From positions 1-64,000 of the forward strand of contig NZ_JAMBPR010000022.1 in assembly GCF_024206475.1 (NCBI RefSeq): a DNA stretch of 64,000 nucleotides, given 5' to 3'. A program made the position numbers and the translations under genes. The stretch comes from Paraburkholderia sp. CNPSo 3274 (GTDB taxonomy: Bacteria; Pseudomonadota; Gammaproteobacteria; Burkholderiales; Burkholderiaceae). Shown piece by piece: positions 8,348 through 17,011 of this stretch (position 1 is its first letter; every line of letters starts with the position of its first letter). Under the pieces are notes generated by a model, which made no database searches, was not told where the DNA came from, and saw nothing but the letters and a program-made list of their open reading frames with translations.

Positions 8348-9943
8348 TTACAGAACGGCGACGGCCCGAGCGGGATCGAGAACGGTCATTTCATGGCCGA
8401 GCTTTTCGATCTGGCGGGTGATTGCCGGTTTGTCGGCATCCTTGCGATTCATGGATGCCTTGAGCGTCTTGAGCAGGTGGTGCTTGACCTCGAACGTCAG
8501 CGATGGCTCCCATCCGGCGAGCCTGAACTGCGGACCTCCGGCATCCAGCTCGGCCAGCAGGCGAAGACAGATGTCCGGCCGGCCGGCATGGTCCGCGACG
8601 CGCGCCATGACCCAGCGCTGCAGATAGCGCTGGCGGTCGGTGCGGATCCCGGGCAGCGCGTCAATCCACGCAAAGGCCGCCTCAATGCCCTGCGACTGTG
8701 CGAGCTCGCGTGCCTGTATCTCCATTTCCTGCCAGTTTGCGACAGCGCCATCTTCGCCGTCGGTCGATACCGGCAACGCGGCGAGCGCCTCGCCCTGGTC
8801 AAGATTGCGCACGACCGCATTACCTGCGATCCATTCGAGCGTCGCATCGTCAGCGAACGGCGTGCCGTCATTGAAGGCGAGCCGCTGGACGCCTGGCATG
8901 CGCTCGAGAAAAAGTGCAAAGTCGGTCTTCAGGATGTCCCGCCATTCCGTGTATGGCGATCCGGCGTGATCGAGCGCGACTTGCTGGTAGTACTGCAGGT
9001 CCAGCCACAGGTGGTTGTCGCCTTCCATATAGGCGCCTTCGACGCGCTCGAGCAGCTCCAGCCACTGCTTCTGCAGGACGAGCCGTTTGAACTGCTGCCG
9101 CAGTTCAGCCCGTGGCGGAGCAAGACGCGTGTGCCCTTTAGGATCGGCCGGCGGTACCTCATGAACGGTATCCCAGCGCATGCAGCGCACGAGACGCGCC
9201 GCTGGCAGATAGCCATGTTCCTCATCGCGCAGATATTTCGCCAGCACGCGGGTGTACTCGAGCGCGTCGCGCGTCGAGGCAATCGCCGTGACGCCAGCGG
9301 AGAGCGAGCCCGATCCGCCCGGCATTGCCGTTGAGCTTTCCGTCACCGGCCGCAGGACGTCTTCGCCGCCTTCGAAACGGGAAACCAGCGCCTGGAGGTT
9401 CGGGTGGGCCGTCTCAGGCCATTCTGCGGTTTTGCCGATCAGCAGGTTCAGCGCCGCCATGGCCCGCTCGAGCTCCGCGGGCGCGAACTCGCCGTGGCGG
9501 TCGAGCTGTTCCAGCACGCGTGCCGTCGCCACCCATTCGATCGCCGAGCGCTTCGCTTCGTCGCGGGCCGGCAGCAGGGCATGGCCGAAGCGGTCGACGA
9601 GTGCTGCGATGAGTTCGAGGCCATCGGAAAGACCTGCCGCACCCTCCTGGCGAACCCGTGCGAACACGTAATAGCCCGCGAGGCGCAGATCCTTGCCGAC
9701 CTCGCAGATCATCTGCTGGCAGTTCTGGACGATCAGCTTGTCGTCGATTTCGGAAAGCTTGCCGATCTCTTCCTTGACCGCAATGAAGGCGTCGTCGTAT
9801 CCGGGGTCGCGGCCCACGCCCTTCCCGTCCGCGGACGGCAGGGGTTTGAGCCACGCTTCCCATGCGCTGAACCGCTCGCGTGCGAGTTCGTCCGGGTTGC
9901 GCGCGCCGAAGAGCTGCTCGATGAAATTTGCGAACATGCTCAT
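8348..9943 (-). CDS. tssA: T6SS protein TssA (VasJ type)
   Basis: 531 residues. The N-terminal ImpA-type domain includes PSADGKGVGRDPGYDDAFIAVKEEIGKLSE and CEVGKDLRLAGYYVFARVRQEGAAGLSDGLEL. The C-terminal part resembles VasJ, with Trp- and Leu-rich helices such as QWLELLERVEGAYMEGD. TssA proteins coordinate baseplate docking and tube/sheath polymerisation. The start overlaps the tssM stop (ATGA). Members of this class differ in the C-terminal domain, so its precise subtype is uncertain. Confidence 0.88.
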   Translation of the reverse strand: MSMFANFIEQLFGARNPDELARERFSAWEAWLKPLPSADGKGVGRDPGYDDAFIAVKEEIGKLSEIDDKLIVQNCQQMICEVGKDLRLAGYYVFARVRQEGAAGLSDGLELIAALVDRFGHALLPARDEAKRSAIEWVATARVLEQLDRHGEFAPAELERAMAALNLLIGKTAEWPETAHPNLQALVSRFEGGEDVLRPVTESSTAMPGGSGSLSAGVTAIASTRDALEYTRVLAKYLRDEEHGYLPAARLVRCMRWDTVHEVPPADPKGHTRLAPPRAELRQQFKRLVLQKQWLELLERVEGAYMEGDNHLWLDLQYYQQVALDHAGSPYTEWRDILKTDFALFLERMPGVQRLAFNDGTPFADDATLEWIAGNAVVRNLDQGEALAALPVSTDGEDGAVANWQEMEIQARELAQSQGIEAAFAWIDALPGIRTDRQRYLQRWVMARVADHAGRPDICLRLLAELDAGGPQFRLAGWEPSLTFEVKHHLLKTLKASMNRKDADKPAITRQIEKLGHEMTVLDPARAVAVL

Positions 9944-12900
9944 TCGGTGTCCGGAACAGCGCCATGGGGAAGTGAAATTGGCGCGTGACGGGCGGCCGCG
10001 ACGGCCGACGCTGGCAGAGGCGGCGGCCCCGCGTTCTTCATCGCACCCGCGCCCGGCGCGGCTGCCGGCGCGAAGATTCTCGTGGGCATAGAGAAGCCGC
10101 GCAGGGCAAGCAGCTCCAGTGGGCCCCTGCCTGCATCGGTGCGCATCACATAGGTGAGCGGGTGCGTCACGTTCTTCGGCACCGCAGTCTCAGGCGCCTT
10201 TGTCGTCAGTGTTGTCGGATCGCTCGCCATCGTGGGCGCTGAGGCCGCGACCGGACTCGACGCAACTGCGGCGGCTGCGACAGTGGTTGGCACCGGTCCG
10301 GGTGTGGCGATCCACGTCAGCTTGTATCGCGTATCCGAGAGCGGCTCGACATTAGCCGACGCCAGCATGCGCACGAAAGCCCAGCGCCCCTGCTTTTCGA
10401 AGCCCTTGTTGAGTCCCGACTGCACGGTCTGCCACTCGAGGCGCGTACCGGTCACGAGCAGGTCATTGCCCGGCCACACGAACGGTTGCCAGCGATCGGC
10501 CGAGTTCAGGTATTTCATCGTCTGCCCGTCGACGGTAAGCTGCGTTTCCGTTACATCGGCAGCCGGTTGCGGCATCAGGTCGAAGCGATACTGCGCGGCA
10601 CCCGAAGCCAGCATGTGTGACGCAATGCCCTGCAGCACATTGATCGCCTTCAGGAAGGCCGGATCGAACCGCAGTCCCGCACCTGCACTGCCGGGTACCC
10701 AGCGATCGCCGTGCAGCTCGAGCGCACCGGCGAGCTGCTGGTTGATGAACGCGGGAACGAGGCCGGTCTGGTCGCGCAGGAAACGCACGAGCTCCGGAAA
10801 GGATGCGTCGTCATCGCTTGATGCGAACGGATAGCGGCCCTGGAATGCGCGCGCCCACGGCTCGACAATGCTCTGCCGCCATGCGTCGTTCAGGCTCGCC
10901 TGAGCCGGTTGCATGACCGCCTGCATTGCCTGGTCGACAGGACGCAGGAAGAGCGCGTCACCAAGGCCGGACCACTGTTCGCCAAGGCTTGCTGCAACCA
11001 GGCTTGCATAGGTGCGGGTGTCGGACAGTTCGGAACTCTTGCCCTGGAATTGTGCCTGTGCGACCCGCTTCGCCTGGTCATCCATACTGCCGCTATTGGT
11101 CATGGCCTCGATCTTCAGGCGCAGCGTGGTCACTGCGTCGAGGTAACGCTGCAGGCTGACGTTCGAGTCAGCAGCCTTGCCTTGCGGCTGGGCGGCGCTC
11201 ACGAGCCGGAGCACAGGCCCGAAGGACGCATCGAGCGGTGCCGCCGGAATGACGGCCTGCGCGGCGCCTTCCACTGCTCCAGCGTAGGCACGGCCCCCCA
11301 TCAGGCTTTGGGCTTTTGCGACGAGCGTATCGGAGAGAGACGTGATGTTCTCACCTGCCCGGCCCTGATATTCGAATGCCTTCATCAGCGCGATCATCGG
11401 CGACTGGCGGGAATCGGCAAAGAGGCGGATCTGCTCAGCGATCGCGGGCAACGTGGGCGCACTCACCCACTGGATCGAATTGGCGAACGCCTGCCACTGT
11501 CTGCCGTATTCGTCGAAGTACATGTCGCGCAGTGCCTTGCGAAGCGCATCGACCGACTGCGCTGGCTGTGTACTTGCAGATGCGTTCAGCACCCAGTCGG
11601 ACGTCACGTTCTGGCGTTGGGCTGCTTCGTCTATGGCTTGCGAGATCTGGCCATCCCATGCCTGCCGCGTGTAGACGCCCGGCACCGTGGCGCCCGTGCG
11701 GAACAGTCCGCGTGCATCGGTGCCGGCGAGCAGCGTGGCCAGTGTCTGGTCGCCGTACTTACCAGTCGCCGCGTCGAGGATCGAGTGATAGATCGTATCC
11801 GTCGAGTTGCTCGTGCCAATCAGCGCGAGCAGCACCTGTCGCGTGTTGTTCACGAGATCTGTGCGGGGCTGGATCGCCCATTCAGGGTGAGCCCCGAGAT
11901 GCTGTGCAAAGAACGGGAAAAACTGGTGAGCCAGGTCCTGCCGTTCACCAACGGTCAGGCTGGCGTTCGTGATCCAGTTCCACGTGAGCTCAGGGACCAT
12001 CACCTTCGCGTCGGCGCGCTTCGGTCCTGCCAGCATCAGGTAGGCGCGAAGGGTCTTGTGCCCGGCGAGCGCCTGCTTGCTCGTTGCCTCGTCCGAAACA
12101 TCCGTACGCATCGCGGCGACATTTGCCAGGGACGATTCGAGTCCCTGCTGCGTCGGTGAGACGAGCAGACGTCGACTTGCTGAGGTGTAGGCCTGCCAAA
12201 GGCCCGTAAGAATCGCCTTGTCGCGGTTCAGGCCGAAGCGCGAATACCACGGCGCGCCTGCCGACGCACGATATTCGAAGCGTTCGATATCGTGCTGGAC
12301 ATCAAGCAGTGCATGGAGCCCCGAGCGACCATCGGACGCCGAAGCCTGCTGTCGAGCCAGCTGGTTTGCATAGACGAGTTCGCGCGTATTGGAACCGCCA
12401 GAAACGAACATGCCAGCAATCCAGAGGATGGCAAAGGCAGTTACGAATGTCGCGCCAATCTTGCTCGGATGCCAGCCTACGCGGCGACCACACACTCTGC
12501 CGCATGCCTTGCCGATCTCATTCCAGATGGAATGCAAAGCGACGGCCTCCCGAGTTGTCGTCATCGGAGCTTCGGAAGCAGGCAAGAACCATATACCGCG
12601 CACCTCGAGCGGCACTCGAACCGAGGTCGACAAGGCTGCCGCGAAGTCAGATATCGACCTGTATTGCTTCTCCAGTCGTTTTGAAAGAGCAGCGAGGTAA
12701 CGATGTTGTCTATCCCGGGCAAGGCTACTGGTTCCCACGCGGGCGAGACGATCTGCGAGTGTACGCAGCGCGTTCGATGTCACCGCCCCGTCGTGCTTCC
12801 GCGGGAGGGAACATCCAATCGGATTGTTTACCTCTGCATCTAGCGCATTGATCCCGGAATCAGCAACGATATAGACCGGCGGCGCCAGATACAGTGCGTG

Positions 12901-13506
12901 AGCAATTCGGTAGAACAGCGATCCAAGCGCGGATGCTTGTCGCTTCAACGCGGCCTCGTCGCTTTTACCATCGACGACAAGTGCAACGGCGTCGACCGGT
13001 GGGCACCGCCTGAGTTTGTAGAGTTTGCGTAGCCACGTTTCCTCAGGTAGTCCATTGCTTCCGCGTGGCGCCCACAACAGAACCATATCTTCTGTCGCAA
13101 ACCAATGCCCTTTGGTTACGGAAGGCAATTGCTTCGCAATCAGTTCGTCGTCGCCCGTTACAAGTACCCAGGGCAAGTGATAACGCCAACGCCAGCCATA
13201 AATAGCCCGCAATTCATGAGCGATCTTTGATTGCCAGTCATCGTCTCCCGCCGAAGTCATCCGGGCGGCGGCATCGCGCGTGTAGCGATCAGCACTACGG
13301 GTCGGCGCCAGCCTCGAAAGCCACTTCCACGCCAATGCGAGTAAACCACGCCCGAGAAGCAGGATGGCACCTGCAAGCAGTATCGCGAGTACCCGCACCG
13401 CCGGCGACGGATGTATCGACGCCCCTTTGAACCAGGCAGTGACAGCCAGGCCCGCCGTCGCTAATCCGACAACGAGCCAATAGGCAGATATCTTTCGAGC
13501 GGCCAT
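9940..13506 (-). CDS. tssM: T6SS inner-membrane protein TssM (IcmF/VasK) with a degenerate nucleotide-binding motif
   Basis: 1188 residues. Two hydrophobic segments near the N-terminus (about 8-25 and 36-60) and another near residues 350-370 (ATFVTAFAILWIAGMF) give the usual TssM topology, with a long periplasmic C-terminal part that contacts TssJ. The cytoplasmic domain reads PWVLVTGDDELIAKQLPS at about 112-129, where TssM normally has a Walker A (GxxGxGKT). No lysine-serine/threonine P-loop is present, so ATP binding is unlikely by sequence. The rest of the IcmF region and the C-terminal DUF1215-like end are present. It lies between the unknown membrane protein gene (2 bp gap) and tssA (ATGA overlap). 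Confidence 0.9.
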   Translation of the reverse strand: MAARKISAYWLVVGLATAGLAVTAWFKGASIHPSPAVRVLAILLAGAILLLGRGLLALAWKWLSRLAPTRSADRYTRDAAARMTSAGDDDWQSKIAHELRAIYGWRWRYHLPWVLVTGDDELIAKQLPSVTKGHWFATEDMVLLWAPRGSNGLPEETWLRKLYKLRRCPPVDAVALVVDGKSDEAALKRQASALGSLFYRIAHALYLAPPVYIVADSGINALDAEVNNPIGCSLPRKHDGAVTSNALRTLADRLARVGTSSLARDRQHRYLAALSKRLEKQYRSISDFAAALSTSVRVPLEVRGIWFLPASEAPMTTTREAVALHSIWNEIGKACGRVCGRRVGWHPSKIGATFVTAFAILWIAGMFVSGGSNTRELVYANQLARQQASASDGRSGLHALLDVQHDIERFEYRASAGAPWYSRFGLNRDKAILTGLWQAYTSASRRLLVSPTQQGLESSLANVAAMRTDVSDEATSKQALAGHKTLRAYLMLAGPKRADAKVMVPELTWNWITNASLTVGERQDLAHQFFPFFAQHLGAHPEWAIQPRTDLVNNTRQVLLALIGTSNSTDTIYHSILDAATGKYGDQTLATLLAGTDARGLFRTGATVPGVYTRQAWDGQISQAIDEAAQRQNVTSDWVLNASASTQPAQSVDALRKALRDMYFDEYGRQWQAFANSIQWVSAPTLPAIAEQIRLFADSRQSPMIALMKAFEYQGRAGENITSLSDTLVAKAQSLMGGRAYAGAVEGAAQAVIPAAPLDASFGPVLRLVSAAQPQGKAADSNVSLQRYLDAVTTLRLKIEAMTNSGSMDDQAKRVAQAQFQGKSSELSDTRTYASLVAASLGEQWSGLGDALFLRPVDQAMQAVMQPAQASLNDAWRQSIVEPWARAFQGRYPFASSDDDASFPELVRFLRDQTGLVPAFINQQLAGALELHGDRWVPGSAGAGLRFDPAFLKAINVLQGIASHMLASGAAQYRFDLMPQPAADVTETQLTVDGQTMKYLNSADRWQPFVWPGNDLLVTGTRLEWQTVQSGLNKGFEKQGRWAFVRMLASANVEPLSDTRYKLTWIATPGPVPTTVAAAAVASSPVAASAPTMASDPTTLTTKAPETAVPKNVTHPLTYVMRTDAGRGPLELLALRGFSMPTRIFAPAAAPGAGAMKNAGPPPLPASAVAAARHAPISLPHGAVPDTE

Positions 13507-13508
13507 TC

Positions 13509-14726
13509 TTATTGCCTTGTCTCTTCGAGCTTGGGGGTTGGCTGAATAACAGCGAATTGCAGGGTCCCCTGTCGGCTCATCACCAGCTGGGGAGCATCAG
13601 TCTGGGACGCATGTTCGGCTGCAACGGCAATCGCGAGCCACGACGCGGCGACACCCGCATCGCCGATCGCTGCATCGATATCGTGAATACCAGAAAACTT
13701 CTCCGATTCGGAAACCGCCATGGACAGATCCGATGACGCCTGCAACAACGCTGACCGATCGGCGGCCGCAATCCCGGCCTGCCAGACGTCTGCGATCTCC
13801 GAAGCCTCGGTACCGCCCCACATCAATGCCGTGGAGAGGCCCTTATTGAAGTCGTCGGCGACCTCTACCGGACGATGCAACATGCCAAGAGACGACAAGC
13901 CACTGCGTTCGACAAGTGGCGCCCAGCCGAGCAGAATCGCGACAGCCGCCTCCGCACTGTTTTCAACCGGCGTCTCTCGCAACTGCGCAGCGACAACAAG
14001 AGCGATCCGTTCCAGCGACGGTCCACCCAGAACGTCGAGCCATGTATCGAGGTCCATTACGCCTCTATCCATGCTGAACAGCTCGCATCGAGCGCTTTCG
14101 TAGCCAGCGGATTGCCAGCATTGGTGCCAGACGTCTTCCATTTCGTTGCGGTTTAATTCCACGGGGAACTGGAGATACACACCGAAAGGTGCTTGATCGG
14201 GAAGGGATTCCAATGCCACTTTGAGCTGCTTCAGGAGTTCAGCAAAGCATGATCGATATCGATCACACGGAATCCCCCCGATCTCCACCAATGCTGTATG
14301 GCGAACGGCACTTCGGCCGTTCGAGGGTTTGCGCGCCTCAAGCGCACCTCGACGACTAACGATGGCGCTCGCGCTTCCAACGGCGCAGAGATAGCGATGG
14401 TCAATGATCGACAGGGGTTCGCGAGCAAAGCGCAGAGCCTCATCGTGATCTGCGTTTCGTGTGTCTCGCTCCGCCTCAGTACGGTCCGTTTCCTGCTCCC
14501 AATAAAGGAGCCGAAACCCATAGGCGATTCCACCTGCCACTGAAGGGAGGAGGAGCACGCGAACCCAGAACCAGGTGGTATTGGTCGGCGCGCCCTTGGG
14601 CCACGTAACGAGCGCCAACGCAACGCCACCAGCGACAATCAAAGCCACCAGGATGCCCCACAAAAGGGGATTCGGTAGTGATGGCTTCGAGTCATCGTCA
14701 ATCGGAGGAGGTAACTCAACCGGCAT
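13509..14726 (-). CDS. T6SS-linked membrane protein of unknown function
   Basis: 405 residues. Two transmembrane helices form a hairpin near the N-terminus (about 22-42, GILVALIVAGGVALALVTW, and about 55-75, VLLLPSVAGGIAYGFRLLYW). A large soluble domain of roughly 320 residues follows, with no motif I can name. It is rich in small residues and has segments such as LVVAAQLRETPVENSAEAAVAILLGWAPL. It is encoded two bases upstream of tssM and in the same operon, so a role in or near the membrane complex is plausible. The hairpin-plus-soluble-domain layout resembles the small TssM-like protein at 26822-27835. Confidence 0.75.
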   Translation of the reverse strand: MPVELPPPIDDDSKPSLPNPLLWGILVALIVAGGVALALVTWPKGAPTNTTWFWVRVLLLPSVAGGIAYGFRLLYWEQETDRTEAERDTRNADHDEALRFAREPLSIIDHRYLCAVGSASAIVSRRGALEARKPSNGRSAVRHTALVEIGGIPCDRYRSCFAELLKQLKVALESLPDQAPFGVYLQFPVELNRNEMEDVWHQCWQSAGYESARCELFSMDRGVMDLDTWLDVLGGPSLERIALVVAAQLRETPVENSAEAAVAILLGWAPLVERSGLSSLGMLHRPVEVADDFNKGLSTALMWGGTEASEIADVWQAGIAAADRSALLQASSDLSMAVSESEKFSGIHDIDAAIGDAGVAASWLAIAVAAEHASQTDAPQLVMSRQGTLQFAVIQPTPKLEETRQ

Positions 14727-14735
14727 CGGGAAGTA

Positions 14736-14987
14736 TCAACTCAGGCTTGAAATCAGTCGGCAGCCGCACATCGCCCGGTACCCGTGACGGGCGAGCGGTA
14801 TGCCATCGTCGTCTGTCATCGATTCATCCCCGTCGATGATCCGGTTGGGACGGATATCGGGATGCTTCGGGCAGGTCACTTCGTCGCCCTTACGGGCGAC
14901 TCTCAGCCCGTCGTAGTCCATTGTCGAAGACGCGCTGATTACTTTTCCACCGTGGTCGGTGGAATCACAAAGTCGTATGAAGTCCAT
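14736..14987 (-). CDS. PAAR-domain spike-tip protein
   Basis: 83 residues from the ATG at 14987; the upstream extension to 15047 lacks the fold. RVARKGDEVTCPKHPDIRPNRIIDGD and GIPLARHGYRAMCGCRLI fit the PAAR fold, including the Cys/His residues used to hold a metal ion at the tip. PAAR proteins cap the VgrG spike and can carry effectors. It has no extension domain, so it would be a plain tip. It follows the effector-immunity block and precedes the membrane-protein/tssM block. Confidence 0.85.
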   Translation of the reverse strand: MDFIRLCDSTDHGGKVISASSTMDYDGLRVARKGDEVTCPKHPDIRPNRIIDGDESMTDDDGIPLARHGYRAMCGCRLISSLS

Positions 14988-15198
14988 ATTCGATTGTCCG
15001 TTGTTATTGCAACTCAAAAATGCCGCTTCCCATTGGCCGCATGGCATTGAGGCTGACTTCGATTCTGCGATTCGGTTCGATTACGTCCGTCCAAGCGCGT
15101 ATGGTGACGTGTCCGGACAATCTCAATCCTTCCCGGTTCCCAGCAGAAATTAGGACATCCGTTATTCGAAATTTGCATTGAATTCCGCTCTTTGCACA

Positions 15199-15733
15199 TT
15201 ATTGGTCGCTTACGCGAACCCTTATCTGACAAGGAGTATCGGAGGCGAAGTAGACCGTATACCCCTGCCTATTAAGGATTCCACGGTACGTATCTTGAGA
15301 GGCGCAGCCTCGGATTTCATACCGGCGTTGATCTTCCAAGTTGGTCCCAAGTGACGATTTAATGACAAATAAATCTCCATACTCACCGTTGCCAATTCGT
15401 TCCACCAGAACATGGTCTCCACTGTCGGGAGCATCGAGCCAGATCGTGCTGGTTCTGCCTCTGGCGTCTGACACTCCCGCGGCTGCACGGTCGCTAAGTG
15501 CGGTGTCATCAGGTGCCACCCGAACAATCCTCCGATCGTGAAAGACGATGTAGTACGGCGTGTTCGCAAGTCACCGGATCAGAAAGCACAAACGACGATG
15601 CGACGCCTGATGCAATGACGCTCGAAGCGGAAGCTGTCTGCAACGTCGAGGAAGCTTGTTCAGCTTCGCGCTGGAACACGCAAGCCATCAAGAATGTGCA
15701 GGAGACCAGTATCGCGAGTACCGATTTTGTCAA
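15199..15733 (-). pseudogene. Lipoprotein gene interrupted by a frameshift
   Basis: From 15733 a lipoprotein signal (MTKSVLAILVSCTFLMAC) and about 50 further residues are read up to SDPVTCEHAVLH, and that frame stops at 15509. An overlapping frame is open from about 15576 to 15199 and gives PYYIVFHDRRIVRVAPDDT and then a Cys-containing domain ending in CQIRVRVSDQ. Together they make a credible exported protein of about 165 residues, broken by one frameshift near 15570-15580. No homopolymer lies at the junction. The gene sits between tli4 and the PAAR gene, so it may have been an orphan immunity or accessory lipoprotein. The function is unknown. Confidence 0.6.
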
Positions 15734-15895
15734 GGCATCAACTCCGTTGTTTTACCCAGGATATGTTTTCGCACCTCACGCCGCGATCCGCATCGGTCCG
15801 AACTCCCGCAGGATCGATGCACCGCCTGAGCGAAGCGGGAAAGCTCCGGAGGTGGCGGGCACAATAATTACTCGGCTGCCATTCATTGCTTAAGA

Positions 15896-17011
15896 TCAAC
15901 GAGATGTCATGCTTCCGTCTCCCTTCTGCCGCATGGCATCGGGTCTGAGCCGGATTGAAGGGATCATGGCGTCCCACAAACCCATTGCCTCCTTGGGCGT
16001 AAGGGAAGAACTGATATATTTCCCTATGTTCTCCTTCGGCCCCCTAACCAGTTGCCCACCTGCATCGAGATTGATATTCATGTGAGGTCGCACCATTGCT
16101 GGATCACGACGCATCGACTCCGCCACAAACGTGAGTAACGTAATGTCGCCATGATCGTGGTCCGTCAATCGCCCCAGCCACTCGTGCGCCTTAATGCCGC
16201 CTAGCGTAATATCCCGATTCCGAAACGTATGAACTTGCGGCAGGCCGGATGCGTCCTTCACCCGCTGCGTGAGGTAATCCGAAGGGTCGGGCGTGAGCCC
16301 CTTGTTATAGATCGAAAAGTGAAAGTCAGGATACCGGTCAAGGAACATATAGGTATTTCCTTCTTCCTCGTCCTGACCGCTGTCAACGACAACCGGCCCA
16401 AGACAGTAACCCGGGCCCGCCTTCTCTGCCGTCTCATACGGGCGGATTTCGCTGGCGATCCTGAACAATCGCGCTGCTACCTGCTCAGGCGTCTCAACCC
16501 TTCCACCCGGCTCAAAGCGGCCCGCTCCATCGACGCCTTCGTACGAGGTCGCGGTAAGCGCGAGTTGTGTCTTTCCCACGAGCAAATGCAATTCGTGTTT
16601 GCTGGCAGCTGCGCTTTCTCCTCCGTCCTGCTGCCTGAGGTAGATCGTGTGGTCGTCGACCACACGATAGTCGAGCAGATTGGATTTTTTGGTCTTCCAG
16701 TTCTTGTCGCCCCTGTCGATCTCTAACGCTTCCGCATCCATCGCGGTTCCCAATGTTGCCACGGTACTGTCAAGCGATTCGATCGATACATCAACGGTCT
16801 TGAAGCTTTTATCAAGACCGAAGTACAGCTTGACATCTCCAACAATTCTTGCATCTTGTGGGGCATTCATCAAAAATCTACCGACACAAATAGATTTCAT
16901 GTTCGAAGTCAGGTTCTCGATCACTTTTTTTTCCTTCTCACTGGGACCGCATCCCGCCAACAATGCGACGATTGCAACGGTTACAACTGCACGGAACGTT
17001 CGTTGCCTCAT
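15896..17011 (-). CDS. Tli4-like T6SS immunity lipoprotein
   Basis: 371 residues with a lipobox (VALLAGC) after a short hydrophobic signal, so it should be a periplasm-facing lipoprotein. Features of the Tli4 immunity family are visible: CVGRFLMNAPQDARIVGDVKLY near the N-terminus, GRFEPGGRVETPEQVAARLFRIASEIRPY in the middle, and a C-terminal domain with IKAHEWLGRLTDHDHG. The start overlaps the stop of the lipase gene as ATGA, the usual effector-immunity coupling. Its likely job is to protect the producer and sister cells against the lipase encoded just upstream. Confidence 0.8.
   Translation of the reverse strand: MRQRTFRAVVTVAIVALLAGCGPSEKEKKVIENLTSNMKSICVGRFLMNAPQDARIVGDVKLYFGLDKSFKTVDVSIESLDSTVATLGTAMDAEALEIDRGDKNWKTKKSNLLDYRVVDDHTIYLRQQDGGESAAASKHELHLLVGKTQLALTATSYEGVDGAGRFEPGGRVETPEQVAARLFRIASEIRPYETAEKAGPGYCLGPVVVDSGQDEEEGNTYMFLDRYPDFHFSIYNKGLTPDPSDYLTQRVKDASGLPQVHTFRNRDITLGGIKAHEWLGRLTDHDHGDITLLTFVAESMRRDPAMVRPHMNINLDAGGQLVRGPKENIGKYISSSLTPKEAMGLWDAMIPSIRLRPDAMRQKGDGSMTSR

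Noticed and set aside
8309..9334. 341-residue plus-strand ORF opposite tssA
   Set aside because: Mirrors the coding frame of tssA and has no domain; tssA is well supported.
10909..12159. 416-residue plus-strand ORF opposite tssM
   Set aside because: Shadow of tssM; Cys/Arg/His-rich with no conserved pattern.
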